This document shows, piece by piece, positions 23,941 to 37,693 of a DNA stretch of 64,000 nucleotides; positions within the stretch are counted from its first letter, which is position 1; every line of letters begins with the position of its first letter. Below the pieces are notes generated by a model. That model was not told the DNA's origin. It searched no databases and saw only the letters and a list, made by a program, of their open reading frames with translations. Origin of the DNA: Diphasiastrum complanatum (lineage: Eukaryota; Streptophyta; Lycopodiopsida; Lycopodiales; Lycopodiaceae); the NCBI GenBank assembly GCA_029204225.1, contig MU831908.1:33215-97214 (forward strand), written 5' to 3'. Position numbers and translations under genes: made by a program.

Positions 23941-25534
23941 GAAACCAATTTCGATGGCTTGTCATGTGTTGATTAGCACCTGAATAATCGAAATCTTGTC
24001 GGGTTTCGACAAAGAAAGATCGCTTCATTACCAATTATCAAAACTCAGATAATAATAGCATGAATAACAGAAACAATAGAACAAGACAAGTAATGTGTCA
24101 AATTGTTGAGCATAATTTGTATTGTTGAATGATGAAAAAAATCTCCGTTGTCTAGTCTGATTGCACTATAATATTAGTGCTTCTAATTTTATTATAATTT
24201 TTTGCTCATACACAAATTGTAATCGCGATAGCTTATTAAATATTAGTCTACGCCTATGGCGAAACATAGAGAGGAGAAGAAAAAGAATGACAACTTCAGA
24301 ACTTGTTGATGTTAAACTGAACTGATCTATTGATTATTTATAGTTGTTGATGGCACAACCCTAACAGAATGCGCCGTTATCCACCTGGTAGGTGCCATGT
24401 GGAGTTACGGGATTGGACCCGAAATATGTAGTGGATAAGACTCCACTATCAAATATGTTGAAGTCGTCATTTGGAACCCTCGAATAATCATTTTAGGTCT
24501 ATGCAATACTGTCTCGACAATATGTGTATATATCTAGACGTTCTCGAAACCTTCGACACTGTCTCAATAATGCGAGTAAAACTCTAGAGCAGTTCCACAT
24601 TACAAAATGATTTAAGGGATGAAATCTAATAGACCAACTTTTTGTTTCTCTCTCTCTCTCTCTCTCTCAGCATTATACTATTTCAGTTGGGTAATACAAT
24701 GATTATTGTTGTGGTGTGGTTTTCTGCCTCTACTTGTGTTGTCTTCATGCTAATGTTATTGTGTTTTAGGGTACGAAATGATTGATTTATTTGTTGGCAT
24801 GCAAAAATTAATAACGTTTTGGAATGTGCCAGGTCCTTGCCATTATGGCAAGTTTGACTCGATGTAGGATACGTAATCGTCAATTTTTCCGTTGGCATGC
24901 AAAAAGTAATTATGTTCAGGAACATGACAAGTGCTCGCCATTTTGGCGGGACCGGCGACTTAGTTGTGTCTTGGCCTGCTTTGCCAACAATTATATTCAC
25001 CATAATGGCAAGGACCTAACATGTTTTAGGGTACTTAGATATGTGTTATTCTAGATATGTTAACAATTTTTATTTTTATTTTTATTTTAAATTTAAACAT
25101 CTTCTCCATTCAATTAGAATCCATACATTCTTGCTTTGAAATTATGATTTTATGGGCAAATTTGTGAGGTGATTATTTTTTGCACGAACCAATAACAGAG
25201 TTGGGTAGGCCTTTGGGTATCATTTTTTCATAGCTTTGCCATGGTAGGGGTAAGCAATTGTGAAGATTTACTAAATCGTGAGATCTAGATTTTGTGAATC
25301 TCGACATTAAAATAAGTTGTTCTAATTCATTACTTTTCTAGATGCAATTTTGTTATTTTGTAAATTTTTAACAATATGAAGTGCTTAACACACACATTTA
25401 TGTTTATTTTTTTTGTGTTTTGGGGGGGTGGGGTTGGGTGTTGTTGGTTCCTAATAAAGTGTAATTTATCTCCAAAAACATGGACGTGATGTTAAATCGC
25501 AAGGCCGCATTCTGGCCACGAGATCACTCTTCTT
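23941..25534. other. Region upstream of the PP4 gene
   Basis: No gene recognised. It contains a short (CT)n run at 24645-24668 and two copies of ttggcatgcaaaaa near 24795 and 24893. Part of it is presumably promoter, but I cannot point to a TATA box or start site. Confidence 0.35.
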
Positions 25535-25894
25535 TTGTTTTCTTCTTCTTTTTCTTCTTCTTCTTCTGCATTGCTCGATCATTCGATGCAAGAAGCGCTT
25601 TCTCCTCCTCCTCTTCCTCCACGATGCCGCACAAGTGATGATAGATGCCTAGCTTCTTCGCATCAAGGGCAATCGATCGATCGCCATCCCATCGTCACCC
25701 TTGCTGCCTCCCATCTCATCACTTGATGCCGCTTTTTTTCATTTCCGTTTAGTTTTACCCGCGCTCTAGGGAATGGAATGCTTTTTTCCATGGCGTATGA
25801 CCGATCAATGAGCGCGTAGCTTAATACTACTGGTCAGTGACAGGGCGGGTTTTGCACAGGGCGTTCTGCAAGGCGCTGGGGTGTTGCAAGCATC
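25535..25894 (+). promoter_or_regulatory. Probable 5' UTR and proximal promoter of PP4
   Basis: A pyrimidine-rich stretch with TTC/TCC triplets (25535-25620) precedes the PP4 start codon. Such CT-rich leaders are common in plant genes. No frame here resembles a protein. The transcription start is not determinable by eye. Confidence 0.4.
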
Positions 25895-28800
25895 ATGTCC
25901 GATCTGGACAGGCAAATTGAGCAGCTGAAGCGATGCGAGCCTCTGAAAGAATCGGAGGTTAAAACTCTGTGTCTGAAGGCTATGGAAATCCTCGTGGAAG
26001 AGAGTAACGTGCAAAGAGTCGATGCACCAGTTACGGTATGCAATATGTGTGTCGAATTGAACTTATCAAGACGTTTTTTACGACCCTAAAATTTCTATTA
26101 TATTGTAGCCTCATATTAGTCTGTTGTATAATAGAGCATTGTGTAGCTGCATATGATTTTACTCGGAACCGCTTCAGCTGAGAGCTGGAAGAGTAAGTTT
26201 GATGTTTTGAAAGCACGTATTGTCATATGATTTTTAAGCATTTGAGATTCACGTCTTCCTGTGTATGTTTGATATGAACTTGATGTTTATAGAACTCAAA
26301 ATGGGTGAATGCTTGCATTATTCCTGTTCGAATGTAAGTTTTAACTTTAGTGTAGCGTAAGCATGGCTTTTTAAGAATTCTGCATATTGTGACGACGTCT
26401 TCTTTCAAGACACCTATTGTGTTGTTCTCTTTAAATCGTCAACACCAGTATTTGGTTGTTTTGATGGCGGGGAAAGTTTATTGATCGAGTATTTTTTGAA
26501 GTGACGAATGGCTTTGTGTTCGTTTCTCACAATAGATAAGTAGAAACCCTAAACGTGCAGATTCTTATCGAAATCTATGAAAGACTGTTTCTCACAACAG
26601 ATAAGTGTAAACCCTAGAAGTGCATATTCTTACTGAAACCTCATGAGGGATTTCGATCAAATGGGGGCGAATTACACTTATATTGTTAGCAAGTATTTGA
26701 CTTAAGTTTCTATCCTGGAAAGTCATAACTGCACCTTAGAAAATCAAAACTGGTCATTCTAATATTTAGGCTTGCATTTGTTGGAAAGAATTTAAGTGCT
26801 ACTTTATTCTTTGGTTTTGTGTCTGGTTAGTATTTGGAGTGAATTGGTGAGACTTAAATACAGGTTCAACATGCTTTCTTCAAAAGGAAAGTTTGATTGC
26901 GCTGCCAAATTTTTGTTTCCATTTTTCAGGTTTTTAAGATTATCTCTTTATCAACATATGGTTTTGTGTCTAGTTAGTATTTGGAGTGAATTGGTGAGAC
27001 TTAATTACGGGTTCAACAAGCTTCTTTAATAGGAAAGTTTGGTCGACGTGCCAAACGTTTGTTTCCATTTTTCAGGTTTTTAAGATTATCCCTTTATCAC
27101 CATATCGTTTCTTTGAATTCTAGTTAAACGTTCCCATGGCTCCATGTTATTAAACTACAAATTGTTAGCAAGATATGTTAGACGTGCCTATGTATTTCAA
27201 AGCAAGCAACAACTATTAAGCTCGTTGGTTGGGGGTAAGAGTCGATTGTCTTTTTCATCAAACCTAAATGGTGATGGCACTAGTCGCTGGACAAGACAAA
27301 AAGATTGGCATCTGTGATATCCCTTCAAAGATCTCTTATTCCTTATGGTTTTAAAATTTATAGTAAAGGATTAAAAAAGAGGATCAGTTTTTGTCTTCAG
27401 CATGTGATAGGAGATGGAAATTCGAGTTTGTTGATCTATTCTTTTTTAGTTCTTCCACCTTTTCAAGAATTGATATGAGGAGATGTGAAATGTTAAAATA
27501 GGGTTATTCCAAAACAGCATGATGCTGGTTGTGAGAAAGTATAATAGACCCCAGGAGTTAATTTGTCAGGATATCTTGTTATGAGGATATCAAAAATAGG
27601 TGAAAGTGCAAAAATTATATGATGGTGTGCATTTGTGGAAAGTAGAGACATAGACATCCTTATGTGTCTACTTAGGAACATATGTAGAAGATGAGTTGTG
27701 AATGTACAATCAAGCATTGCAAAATTGTGAACAAGATAAGCAATGTTGGAGCTATGAAATCCCTTAGTAAGTTGTTGGATTCAAGCCTAAGCTAGCTAAA
27801 TAAAATCTAACCAAGCTAAGAGCTACCTTGTAATCAGTCGACTTTTAATAATGAGGTTAATTGGTCTATGAGGGCCTAAACGAGAATCAAATTTTCAAGT
27901 CTCAATTAGAGCCTTATAGTAACCCAATATTAACCAAATAGTAACAATAATTATCAAAATTATCATTGTTGGGTCCAAGCACTCAAGTTATAATGTCTTA
28001 ATATTAGATAGTAACAAGTTACAACTAACAATAAGGTACCCGAGGTCCAAGGCTGAAGGTCGAATTAATTGCCTATAAAATGCATGTAGCTTACCTTCTT
28101 CTTCAAAAAGAAAGCGTACCTGTTATCTTATGGTGAAATGCTGAAGCTGCAATTTGAAATCATCGATGTTGTTGAAATAATTTGCAAAACAAAAGTAATA
28201 TGCAAATATGGAGATACCGCTTTAGAAATCATGAAGATTTCAGTTATCCTAGTAACGAATGCTAAAGCTTACAATTGAGGAGGAGAATGCCCTTCAATTG
28301 AAATTTTGTTGAAGCCTTAGCACTAAGTTTGTGAAGCTGCATAAAGGAAGATATGGTGAAGGCATCAAATGCTGAAGCAACAATTGGTATATAATGATGC
28401 TCCTAACCTATCGATATCAATGCTACAAAATATAAGATTCTCATACTATATAAGGTTTGTGAGGAAGATAATGTGTATATTGAAGGAGTTGTAGATGTGA
28501 ATGCCAAAGAATGAGCAACAACCTAATAAAATAATTCTCAAAACCAAAATATGAGATAGCTAATAATAGCTATCAAGCTCATGGATGGATCAAGAATGTC
28601 AACCAAAAGGCATCAATGTAAATGATATTGTGAAATGAGGCCATAAAAAGGTTGCCCGATACAAATATAATTTATATGAGTTAGATTGTCAACTAAAGCC
28701 ATAAATATAACCGTCCTATTAAAGAATGCCATAACAAAGTTGCTGCATACAAATAGATACACTACCAACTATATTAATAATAGTATCACATCAAAACAAT

Positions 28801-31800
28801 GACCCCACAGTAGCTAACCAAATCATAAGATAAATGTTGAAAGTGGCAATTGAGTGAAGCACAACTTCACCGCAAGTAGATTCAGAGCCTTCAAATGCCA
28901 TTGCCAATCAAGGAAGCAATATTACCATAATAGTGAACGATAGCCATAACCATCAAGTAGAAGCAACTGGTAGTGATGTTGAGTCCAATTTTTTTTTTGT
29001 TTTTAGAGAGATTACATTATCTAAGACCTTTTCTATCCTTATGATCTCAAAGTGAAATCATGAAAGTTCATGAAACCAAGTAGCACACTTTCTTCATAAT
29101 GCAATACCTATGCATTCGAGGGTAGAAGCTATCTAATAATAACATTTTGATTTGATCAAGAATGGAAGCACCATATTGGCGCTATAGTCATTGTATTAGT
29201 AAATCGCAATTCAAACGTCTTTAAATCGATTCAAATAGTTTTGCTTATTAATTTTTTAATTCCCACGTTTTCTTTTGTCATTTTTTTTATTAAATTAGGT
29301 TTTCCTTCAATACATTACAATGATTGGAATCAAATTCTTTTGTTCATACTTCATGTTTGAAACTACGATGCTTGTTGCTTAATTTGTTTTTTCTAGTGAA
29401 GAACATGGATGTAAGTATTGAAGATAACTTTGGTTTTGAGATGTAGAATGCAAATTGCTCTTTTTGTAAGTCAATTTTTTTTCTCTAAAGGCTTTTTTGA
29501 AGCCCTAAACTGAATGTGAGTATGTATTAAAACATTACGAGATTGTGTAACAACAAGGTGTACTTTGATCCTAATTCATTGTTGAAGTGTTTTGAAGTAT
29601 TTAAGGTTAGGAACATAGTGCATGAAATCTTCTTATAATTTGTTATTACCTCTAAACTTTACAACAATCACTTGAGAAGAAATGTAGGGCTAGTTAGCCC
29701 ATGAACAAGGCTCAGAGAACAATTTTAAGGAGATCATTGCGCTGTTTGATTTGTGACCAACAAATTGTTAGAAAATTTAAGTGATTATACAAATCAACCA
29801 TGCCCATAATTTGGATGAGCACACTCCGGAAGGTGAATTCCCTTGCATATTCAAAACAATATTAACGTGGATGATTAAAATTTGGCTTAAGATGCACGCA
29901 AGTTCGATGTCTTAGTAGGACCTCCTACATTTGATGCTTCCCTTAACAGATCCTTACAATTCAAGTAGCAAATCATTGAATCTTAGGCAAAACATTTGAA
30001 CCACAATATTCTCGAACACGAGGCTCATCCTTACGATAGAAATATAGGCTCCCACTATCAAATTGTGAGCTTTGATACCATGCTAAAATACCCGTGATCA
30101 TACATAGATAACACACATATGATTTGTTCTGAATTTGTAGTTATCAAGGGAATCCACCTCAAGGAGTGTGCTCGTCCAAATCACAGGTGTGGTTGCTTTG
30201 TATGATCACTTCGATTCTTTATCACAACGAATGTGAAGAATTTGTCAATTCCATTTTTAGTGCACTACATGAGCTTGGTAGAAGGAAATTTTGTAGAGTT
30301 CAACCATCAAGGGAGAAGGAGAGCCAAGAGCTTTAGGTAAATAGTAACTTGAAGAATATAGTAATCAACACAAGTTTTGTTTGATGTCCCATGACTTACC
30401 AATAAAAGAATAGCTTCTATGAGAAAATATTGATGCTACGAGCTATTGAGGAGCAACAATTTGTGGGCAATTTAATGAGCAAGCAAAAGCTAGAGTAGAA
30501 TAGCAAATTGTGAGCTAGTCTAAAATTTATCAACAATAAGCAATCTCATGGGAACGCGTTCACAGGTGTTCCCACCCACGTTCCCGAGTCTGGGAACCCG
30601 TTCCCAAACCGAAACAGAAATTCAAAATTAATTTTTTTTTTTTTTGGGCTGATTCTGCTACTACTGCCTCTAGTACATGTTGTTACATGCTAGTGCTGCC
30701 CACTACCAAGGTGCATTGGCCTCTTGTACATGTTGGTGTTGCAAAAGGCCCAAATTCCACCCACATAAGTGACTTTCTTATTGCAGTTGACCAAAGCCCG
30801 CTGCCACCCAAGGCTGACGGCTCTTCCCTCCGCCCCCATCTTAAGTTTTTTTTTTCCAACTTTCTAACTTTCTATGCCTATGATCTATAATTAGACTCTT
30901 GAGTACCTGAACTTGGAAGTTTGTTTTAAAAATTATCAAATATTTATTGTTTTTTGTAATTTTTTAAAACTTCAAAATTAATGGCATGACGTTCCCATGT
31001 TCCCAAAAGGGTTCTCATTCCCGGGGACATTCCCATTACGTTAAAATTCCTCGACAACTATGGCTTGTGGCACGTTTCCTCCCAACCATTTGGAAAGCTT
31101 CGCCAGAGACAACAAAGTTAGTAATATCACAAATTCTCAAAGCACCACGTTAGTTTCACTCCAAAATTAGCACAATATATAGATGTTTTGCTAAAGTCAT
31201 AAAACCACTACTCAGATGAAGACATGAGCATCGCCAATGCGTCGAAGGCGTGCAATTTCTTGTAGGACACCTTGACTATGCCTATATTGGCCAAAAAATG
31301 AGCATAGATTGACAGAAGTCCCTTTGTAGTTCCAATATGGTTAAAATCACACATAGGTAAAAAACATACAAAGGAACCACGTTGGACAAAGTCTTTTTGT
31401 GTCAAAACATCCTCTTTTGTTTGTGTTCGGTGTTGGGATGAAAATTTACACTCTAGAGAGAATCAACAAATGGGGTGGATATATATATAGGGAAGGAAGC
31501 CTGGTCTGTGGCATCAGAGGGAGGTTGGATTACTGGGATCCTAGTGGCTTGAGGGGAGGTGTGGGAATCCACACTCTAGAGAGAACCAACAAACATGGCG
31601 GATAACTTGATGGTAGAGCATCCCATCCGGTATAGGGAAGGCCTTGGGTTTGAATCCTAGTCTTTCCATGAAACTTGAATGTCCAAAAGGTCCTTTCAAA
31701 GAGAAAAAAATCATTGACCAAAAACCTAAGGAAATGTATATAGGATAATAAGATTTTCTACTATTATCATCCTTCAAAAGCTTTCTCATAGCTAGTGAAT

Positions 31801-34800
31801 ACTTAAGAATCCGGCAATATAAAGATATTCACTAAAATTCCCCTGTCTCAACGTGAAAGATTCTAACTTCCAAGATCCAATTTGAAGCTTAAAAGATTGC
31901 AATTTTCAAAATGGCGACCTACTATTTCCAACGTTCTCCCTCTGAGCTGAATGAAGTGCAGTTGGTAAGAGCGCATGTAGTGGTTGCCTATGCAAGCTTC
32001 GCTAGAGCTCCCTCACAAATTTGGAAAGATGCACATTGACCTCTTTCAACGATCTCTCTCTCTCTCTCTCTCTCTTGGAGTGATCAATACAATGCTAGAA
32101 CACTAATGTCCGTTCTGTCGACAAAATGGAGGTGTATATGTTTTGCCAAGGCCTCTGACCCTAACCACCTCTCACAACTTTGTAAAAGGCAAACCTCTAA
32201 GACTCATTCTCTTCCCTCTACACAATATAAGCTTGTGCATTCCAATCTCAAGTCTCGTTGGGCCCCATCACGATTGCAGCAGAGTGGCCCCCTTGTTGAT
32301 CTATCAAAAGAATTCCACAGGATATGACCAAACAATAAACACTGGCCCAAAACTGATCAATTTCGCATCTGATCCCAGTGGGTGTAACAAGACTTGAGGT
32401 AGAGTAATGGCTCTTAGTGGTGAAACATGCCTGAACATTAGATTCTTCATCCATATTTTGAATCCTTCTGGGAAATTTATAGATTTTGTTTAGAAATCAG
32501 GCACTCTTGAGTCATCTGGCATGGTCATTAGAAGGCTTGAGGTTTATGCATTTGTAGTTGTTTTGGTACCATGAAGGTTTCAATTATTTTCTTTTTCAAG
32601 CTTGAGCATTGAAAGCTAAGTCCGTAGTTTGTGGGGAAAAAGTTGTAACTAGGTTTTAGCTTTGGCTGAATATGCCTGTTGCCACTTTGAAAACCTGTGC
32701 CATATGAAGAGTAACATTATTGGTTTGTGAAGCTAGGGATGGGCAGCCAAGCTTTGGATGGCATCTCATGTTCAGGTCTTTGACATTCAGTCGAAAAGAG
32801 TGATTTATTTTGTTTTTGCAGGTCTAGTAGTGGAGGCCCCTTGCACCCCAGAAAGGCCCTTTTTCTTGTGTTATGATCTAATTCGTGAAGCTGTTTCTTA
32901 ATGTGTGGGTAAGCTAAAGTGAAGAAATCCCTCATCTAGAAAGATAATAAGTCAATGTAGTTTTGCTTTCTTCTTGGAAAGATCAAAAGTTGGTAGAGGT
33001 CCTTCCAAGAGGAAAATGTTGAAGATGTGATGAGACCCTTGAGTTATCCTCCTGCTGGATTGCAAGACAGTTCAAATGGATAGCGAATCAACAACTGTAT
33101 GCAACAAATATGATTTGGACTACAGCACACTCACCGCACTCACATCTTACTATTCATCTTCTTTGAAGCATCCTGGCCACTTTGCAAATTGTTCTTCTCT
33201 GTGAACGTGCTTACGCTTTCATATCTCAAATGAATCAGTAGACAGGAGATTTGGCGTCTAGAGCTCGGTTATGAGTATATTTTCTGGTGACTTGTGTTTC
33301 AAGGAAAAACTGTAGGTGACAACGGTGAATAATGATTGCTAATGGATTCAAATTTCCAATGGATAATACTGTAGGTAGGTTGAAAAAGTGATTTGCAACC
33401 ATGTGTTTTTTGTTGATATAGCAAGCTTTTATATTGTTGCAGATCTGTGGCGATATACATGGACAGTTTTATGACATGAAAGAGCTCTTTAGGGTGGGAG
33501 GAGACTGTCCACAGACAAATTATCTGTTTTTAGGTGATTTTGTAGATCGAGGATTTTACTCTGTGGAGACATTTTTATTGTTGCTTGCCCTCAAGGTATC
33601 TGATCCTCTAATATTTGTATTTTATCAATGTTAAATAGGTCCCTAAGTGTGTCGACCTTTCATTGTTTGCAAACTGATTTTTGCTAATTTTAGGACTAAT
33701 TTTCGACTTATGCAACTAGCTGTATCCCCTAAATTTAAAATTTTAAGCTGACCTTGTTTTTGATTGCTGAAACTGTAAAAATAGTTTGTAAGAGGTTCTG
33801 TGTCTTGTTTTAGGTTCGCTATCCTGATAGAATAACACTCATAAGGGGAAATCACGAAAGTCGGCAAATAACTCAGGTGAAGTAATGCACTTTTATATGC
33901 TGTTGTTAGCTCAACAATTTACAGTTTTCTTTTTATGTTATGTCTCGTACCAGTGAACCTATGTGATGTAAGATAGGTAGTGGTTTTCTGTCAGGGCTTT
34001 GTGATATTTTGGAAACACATCAAAACTCGTATTTTGATCTGATAACATTTTCAGAACTTCAAAAGGTCCATTCCGAAAATTCAGCACAAGTAGTGACACT
34101 ATAGGAGATTGATGCTGGAAATAACAAAATGGGGTAGTTATGAGGGAGGTCACATAGCTGAAATCCTATATGTTTACGTGCTCTGTTCTACTCTCTTGAA
34201 ATACATATAACAGATATTAGTATAAAGTGAAAATGTAATTGTTTATATTGTATATAAGTATCTTATGTAAGGACGTCCAGCATTATTCTTTTGGGTGACA
34301 AAGCCAAAAGAGAATCGTGTTTTTGGCAGATGTTAAAATTGGAGATCAGAGTCAGTATTTGGAATTAGTAAATTGCTTGGTAACACACAGTCTTTGTCCT
34401 CGCTGATTGGGATAGAGTTGATGGTCCAAGCTTTTTGAATGGAAGTTATGATGTGTAATTGCACATATTTGCTAGCTATATTAAGATGCCATATGTATTC
34501 TGATCTCAGGTGTATGGGTTTTATGATGAATGTCTTCGGAAGTATGGGTCGGTAAATGTTTGGCGCTACTGCACCGACATTTTTGACTACCTAAGGTGCG
34601 TAACATCGGAGCTATGTACTCCTTTTCTTCCACTCACTTTCTTAGTTTAAAATGTGAGATCCACCTTTAAGTAGGATTGTTCCTGTTCAGATCTTTTGAC
34701 TGTGTCTGTCTGTCTTAGCCTCGGCTGCCATTGCGTAGTGTGGATGAGGCCTCTTCTTCTGACTGTTTAAGGCACCTTTAGAATAGTGGCAAAAGACTAT

Positions 34801-34961
34801 TAGACTTTGAACTTTCTTGTAATCATGTCTTAAATGAGAATGTTACGCCAGTTAGAGAAAATACATGTGGATTTTAGAGAGAGAACGCGTGCTTTTGGAA
34901 ACTTCCAGAAACAGAATTTTCGGGAGACTGCGCGCTAGAGATGGATCCAGAGAGTTCGATC

Positions 34962-34997
<36 letters not shown>

Positions 34998-35320
34998 CTA
35001 GCGACGGATCACGACAGAGAGAGCAATGGATAATGTGAGTAAAGAGAGAGAAAGAGAGATGAGGGGTCGATCCTCCCTTTTTTTGCCTGGGATGGCATAA
35101 GCTCTGCTAGCTGCGCCGCCGCCGCCGCCGCCGCCGCTGCGATTGCTGCATAGAGTAGTAGAATCGTGTTTGCTTCTATTCGTCGATGATGGCACACTTT
35201 AGGGTGTTGAGCAGAGCGGAGGCAATGGCTATGTCGAAGGCCGATTCCCACACCAGATGCTGCTGCTCGATGCGTGGGCGCAAGCCCTGCCAGGAGGACG
35301 CGAATGAGGAGGGACGAGCA

Positions 35321-35373
<53 letters not shown>

Positions 35374-37517
35374 GGTCCTGTTGGGAGGACCATGACGAGT
35401 TGTGAGAGCGGAGGGGGAGTGTCAGACTCCAAATCTGAAACTTCACTTAAAACCTAGCTTATCCCATGCGCAACAATCCGCAATGTCGATCCCTGTCGAT
35501 TTCCCTGCATGTACAAACATCAGAGCACATGAAACATGGTGGAGCTGGCTGCCTCGTCTCCTCCTAACCTTTGCTGCATAGATTATGATGAGGAATGCCT
35601 CTCTCTAGGCTCACTTATGCACAATCCTCAAGCACCCCTTAACCCTGACCTTTCGTAATGTCGACACATGGCCAATTCCATGCACAGTCGACACTTGCCA
35701 CTTGGCAGTACTTTGACACATAGGCAAGTGAGTAGGCTGACATGTGTCACTCATACACTGGACCAAGTGTCCCAGTGAGCATGTGACACGTGTCATGTTT
35801 GACCGGTCAACACTGACATGTGTCACTCATTCACTGGACCAAGTGTCCTAGTGAGCATATGACACGTGTCCCGTTGATTAGTTAACACCTACTTTTTACG
35901 AAGTCAGTCCAGCCACTCCTAATAAATGACCTAGTACCCCATGCCAAAGCTAAGCACGACACTCTGAGTCCAATGCCAACTAATTCCAATTTATTTACAA
36001 TCTACTTACAAAAGGTCACCACAGGCCAGTGACTTAGCCATTTCAGTAATTACAATAATTACCCCATACATCTGTCTCTGAAAACTGTAAATAACCGGGA
36101 CAGGGAGTAAAGGCTCTAACAGGGAGAGAGAAGAGTTTTTTGGATTTAGGGTTTTCTTAGGGTTCAGATATGAAAAATAGCAATAATATAAGGACTTGTT
36201 CTTCAAGTAAGCGTATCTATCTATAGAAGCCATAAATGTCGTGTGGTGAGAAGTATAGGAAGATAGTGTCCGGTAATAGGGTCCCAAAGATCCATAAGGT
36301 CCATGCGTGCCAAGCACTATCAGCAGGAAATAATGCAAAGTATCCCAAGCTAGGTGTATTGACCTCACATTCATGGATCTAGAGGCACAAAGTGATCCCA
36401 GGCCAATTGAGGGAACCAAAGATGTAGCAATATACAAACAGCCATACCCCAAGCAAACCTGATAGGCCATAGCTACTATTTGGATAACGCAATAGAAGGC
36501 ACATAAAACACAAAGAACGATCGAGAGGGCATACTATTTGAAGGTACCATAAGTAATTGAAGGTAGCAACACAAAAATTATGACATAGGAAGACCATCCT
36601 TGTGCCATAAGTACTGAGTGCCTGGAAAGCCATGCCTGATGTATCAATATCAAACCTGCAAGCTGAGATATCAGAAAAGCAGAACCTAGCATAAGAAAGG
36701 AAGAGCCTGACGAGATCGATCATGCTGCTTCAGAATCTGGTGCAATACCACTCAAACATTTTCATGGTAGAATAACCTGGAGAGAAGTACGAGCCTCAGT
36801 TCCTGCTTTGAAATAAACTTGTGGCTGTCCTTGAACTGTCTATGTATGGGGTCATAACATTGACCCATATCAACCTCAACAAGAACAAGTGGATTAGTTT
36901 GTACATATATGGCTGCTATTGCTGAATGCCCTGTATACCAGCTAAATCCTTTGACTGTGCAGCTCATTGTGTGTCTCATTTTCACATTCTGGGTTCCCCT
37001 TGTCCCTCCCACCGACATAGAGTCTGTCTTTGTCTTATCTACACACAGGTGTGCCTCATCACACAAGTAACCCTTGTCCTTGTTAGAATGGCAATTCACA
37101 CTCTAGAGAGAACATGGCAAACAGCTCAGTGGTAGAGTATCCCATCCGGAGTAGGGAAGGTTCTGGGTTCGAATCATAGATGCACTGTGTTTCTGAAACG
37201 CGTTTCAGAATTGCGGTCAGAAACGCGGTTCAAAAACGTGTTTATGAAAATTTCGAAAAAATTCCAGAAACGTTTTTTTTTTTAGATTTTAAAATTTTGG
37301 GTTTTTTTTGGGCAATATGGGTATCAGGTGAAAGCCAGAGTTTCATCGAAACGCGTTTTGAACGCTGAAACGGGTTCGAAACAAAACGTACGAAACGACC
37401 TTGTTTCGAAACGACGTTTCGTTTTTCGAAACGACTGGTGAAAATTTGCAAATTTTTTTGCGATACAGCGGGGGCTCGAGAGGTGGGTGTTTTCACTTTT
37501 TGGCACGTTAGAAAAAC

Positions 37518-37560
<43 letters not shown>

Positions 37561-37651
37561 TGAGTGTGTGTGTGTGTGTGTGTGAAAGAGAGGGAGTGTT
37601 TGTTTGTGTGTGTGATGTGTGTGTGAAAGAGAGGGAGTGTTTGTGTGTTTG

Positions 37652-37693
<42 letters not shown>

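Larger units (their letters stand above)
26036..33442 (+). other. PP4 intron 1 (7407 bp)
   Basis: Bounded by donor gtatgc and acceptor ttgttgcag. It contains two tandem duplications, an inverted LTR-like pair, a GGGAAC-rich putative hAT derivative, tRNA-related SINE copies and a short (CT)n run at 32049-32075. The stretches 27106-29778 and 31800-33442 show nothing I can identify. Confidence 0.85.

Noticed and set aside
26796-27029. A repeated 77-residue protein in PP4 intron 1
   Set aside because: The repetition simply reflects the 147-bp DNA duplication in an intron; there is no family match.
36006-36723. Two overlapping minus-strand frames of 154 and 114 codons
   Set aside because: No recognisable motif and no splice-supported continuation; composition is compatible with chance in intron sequence.
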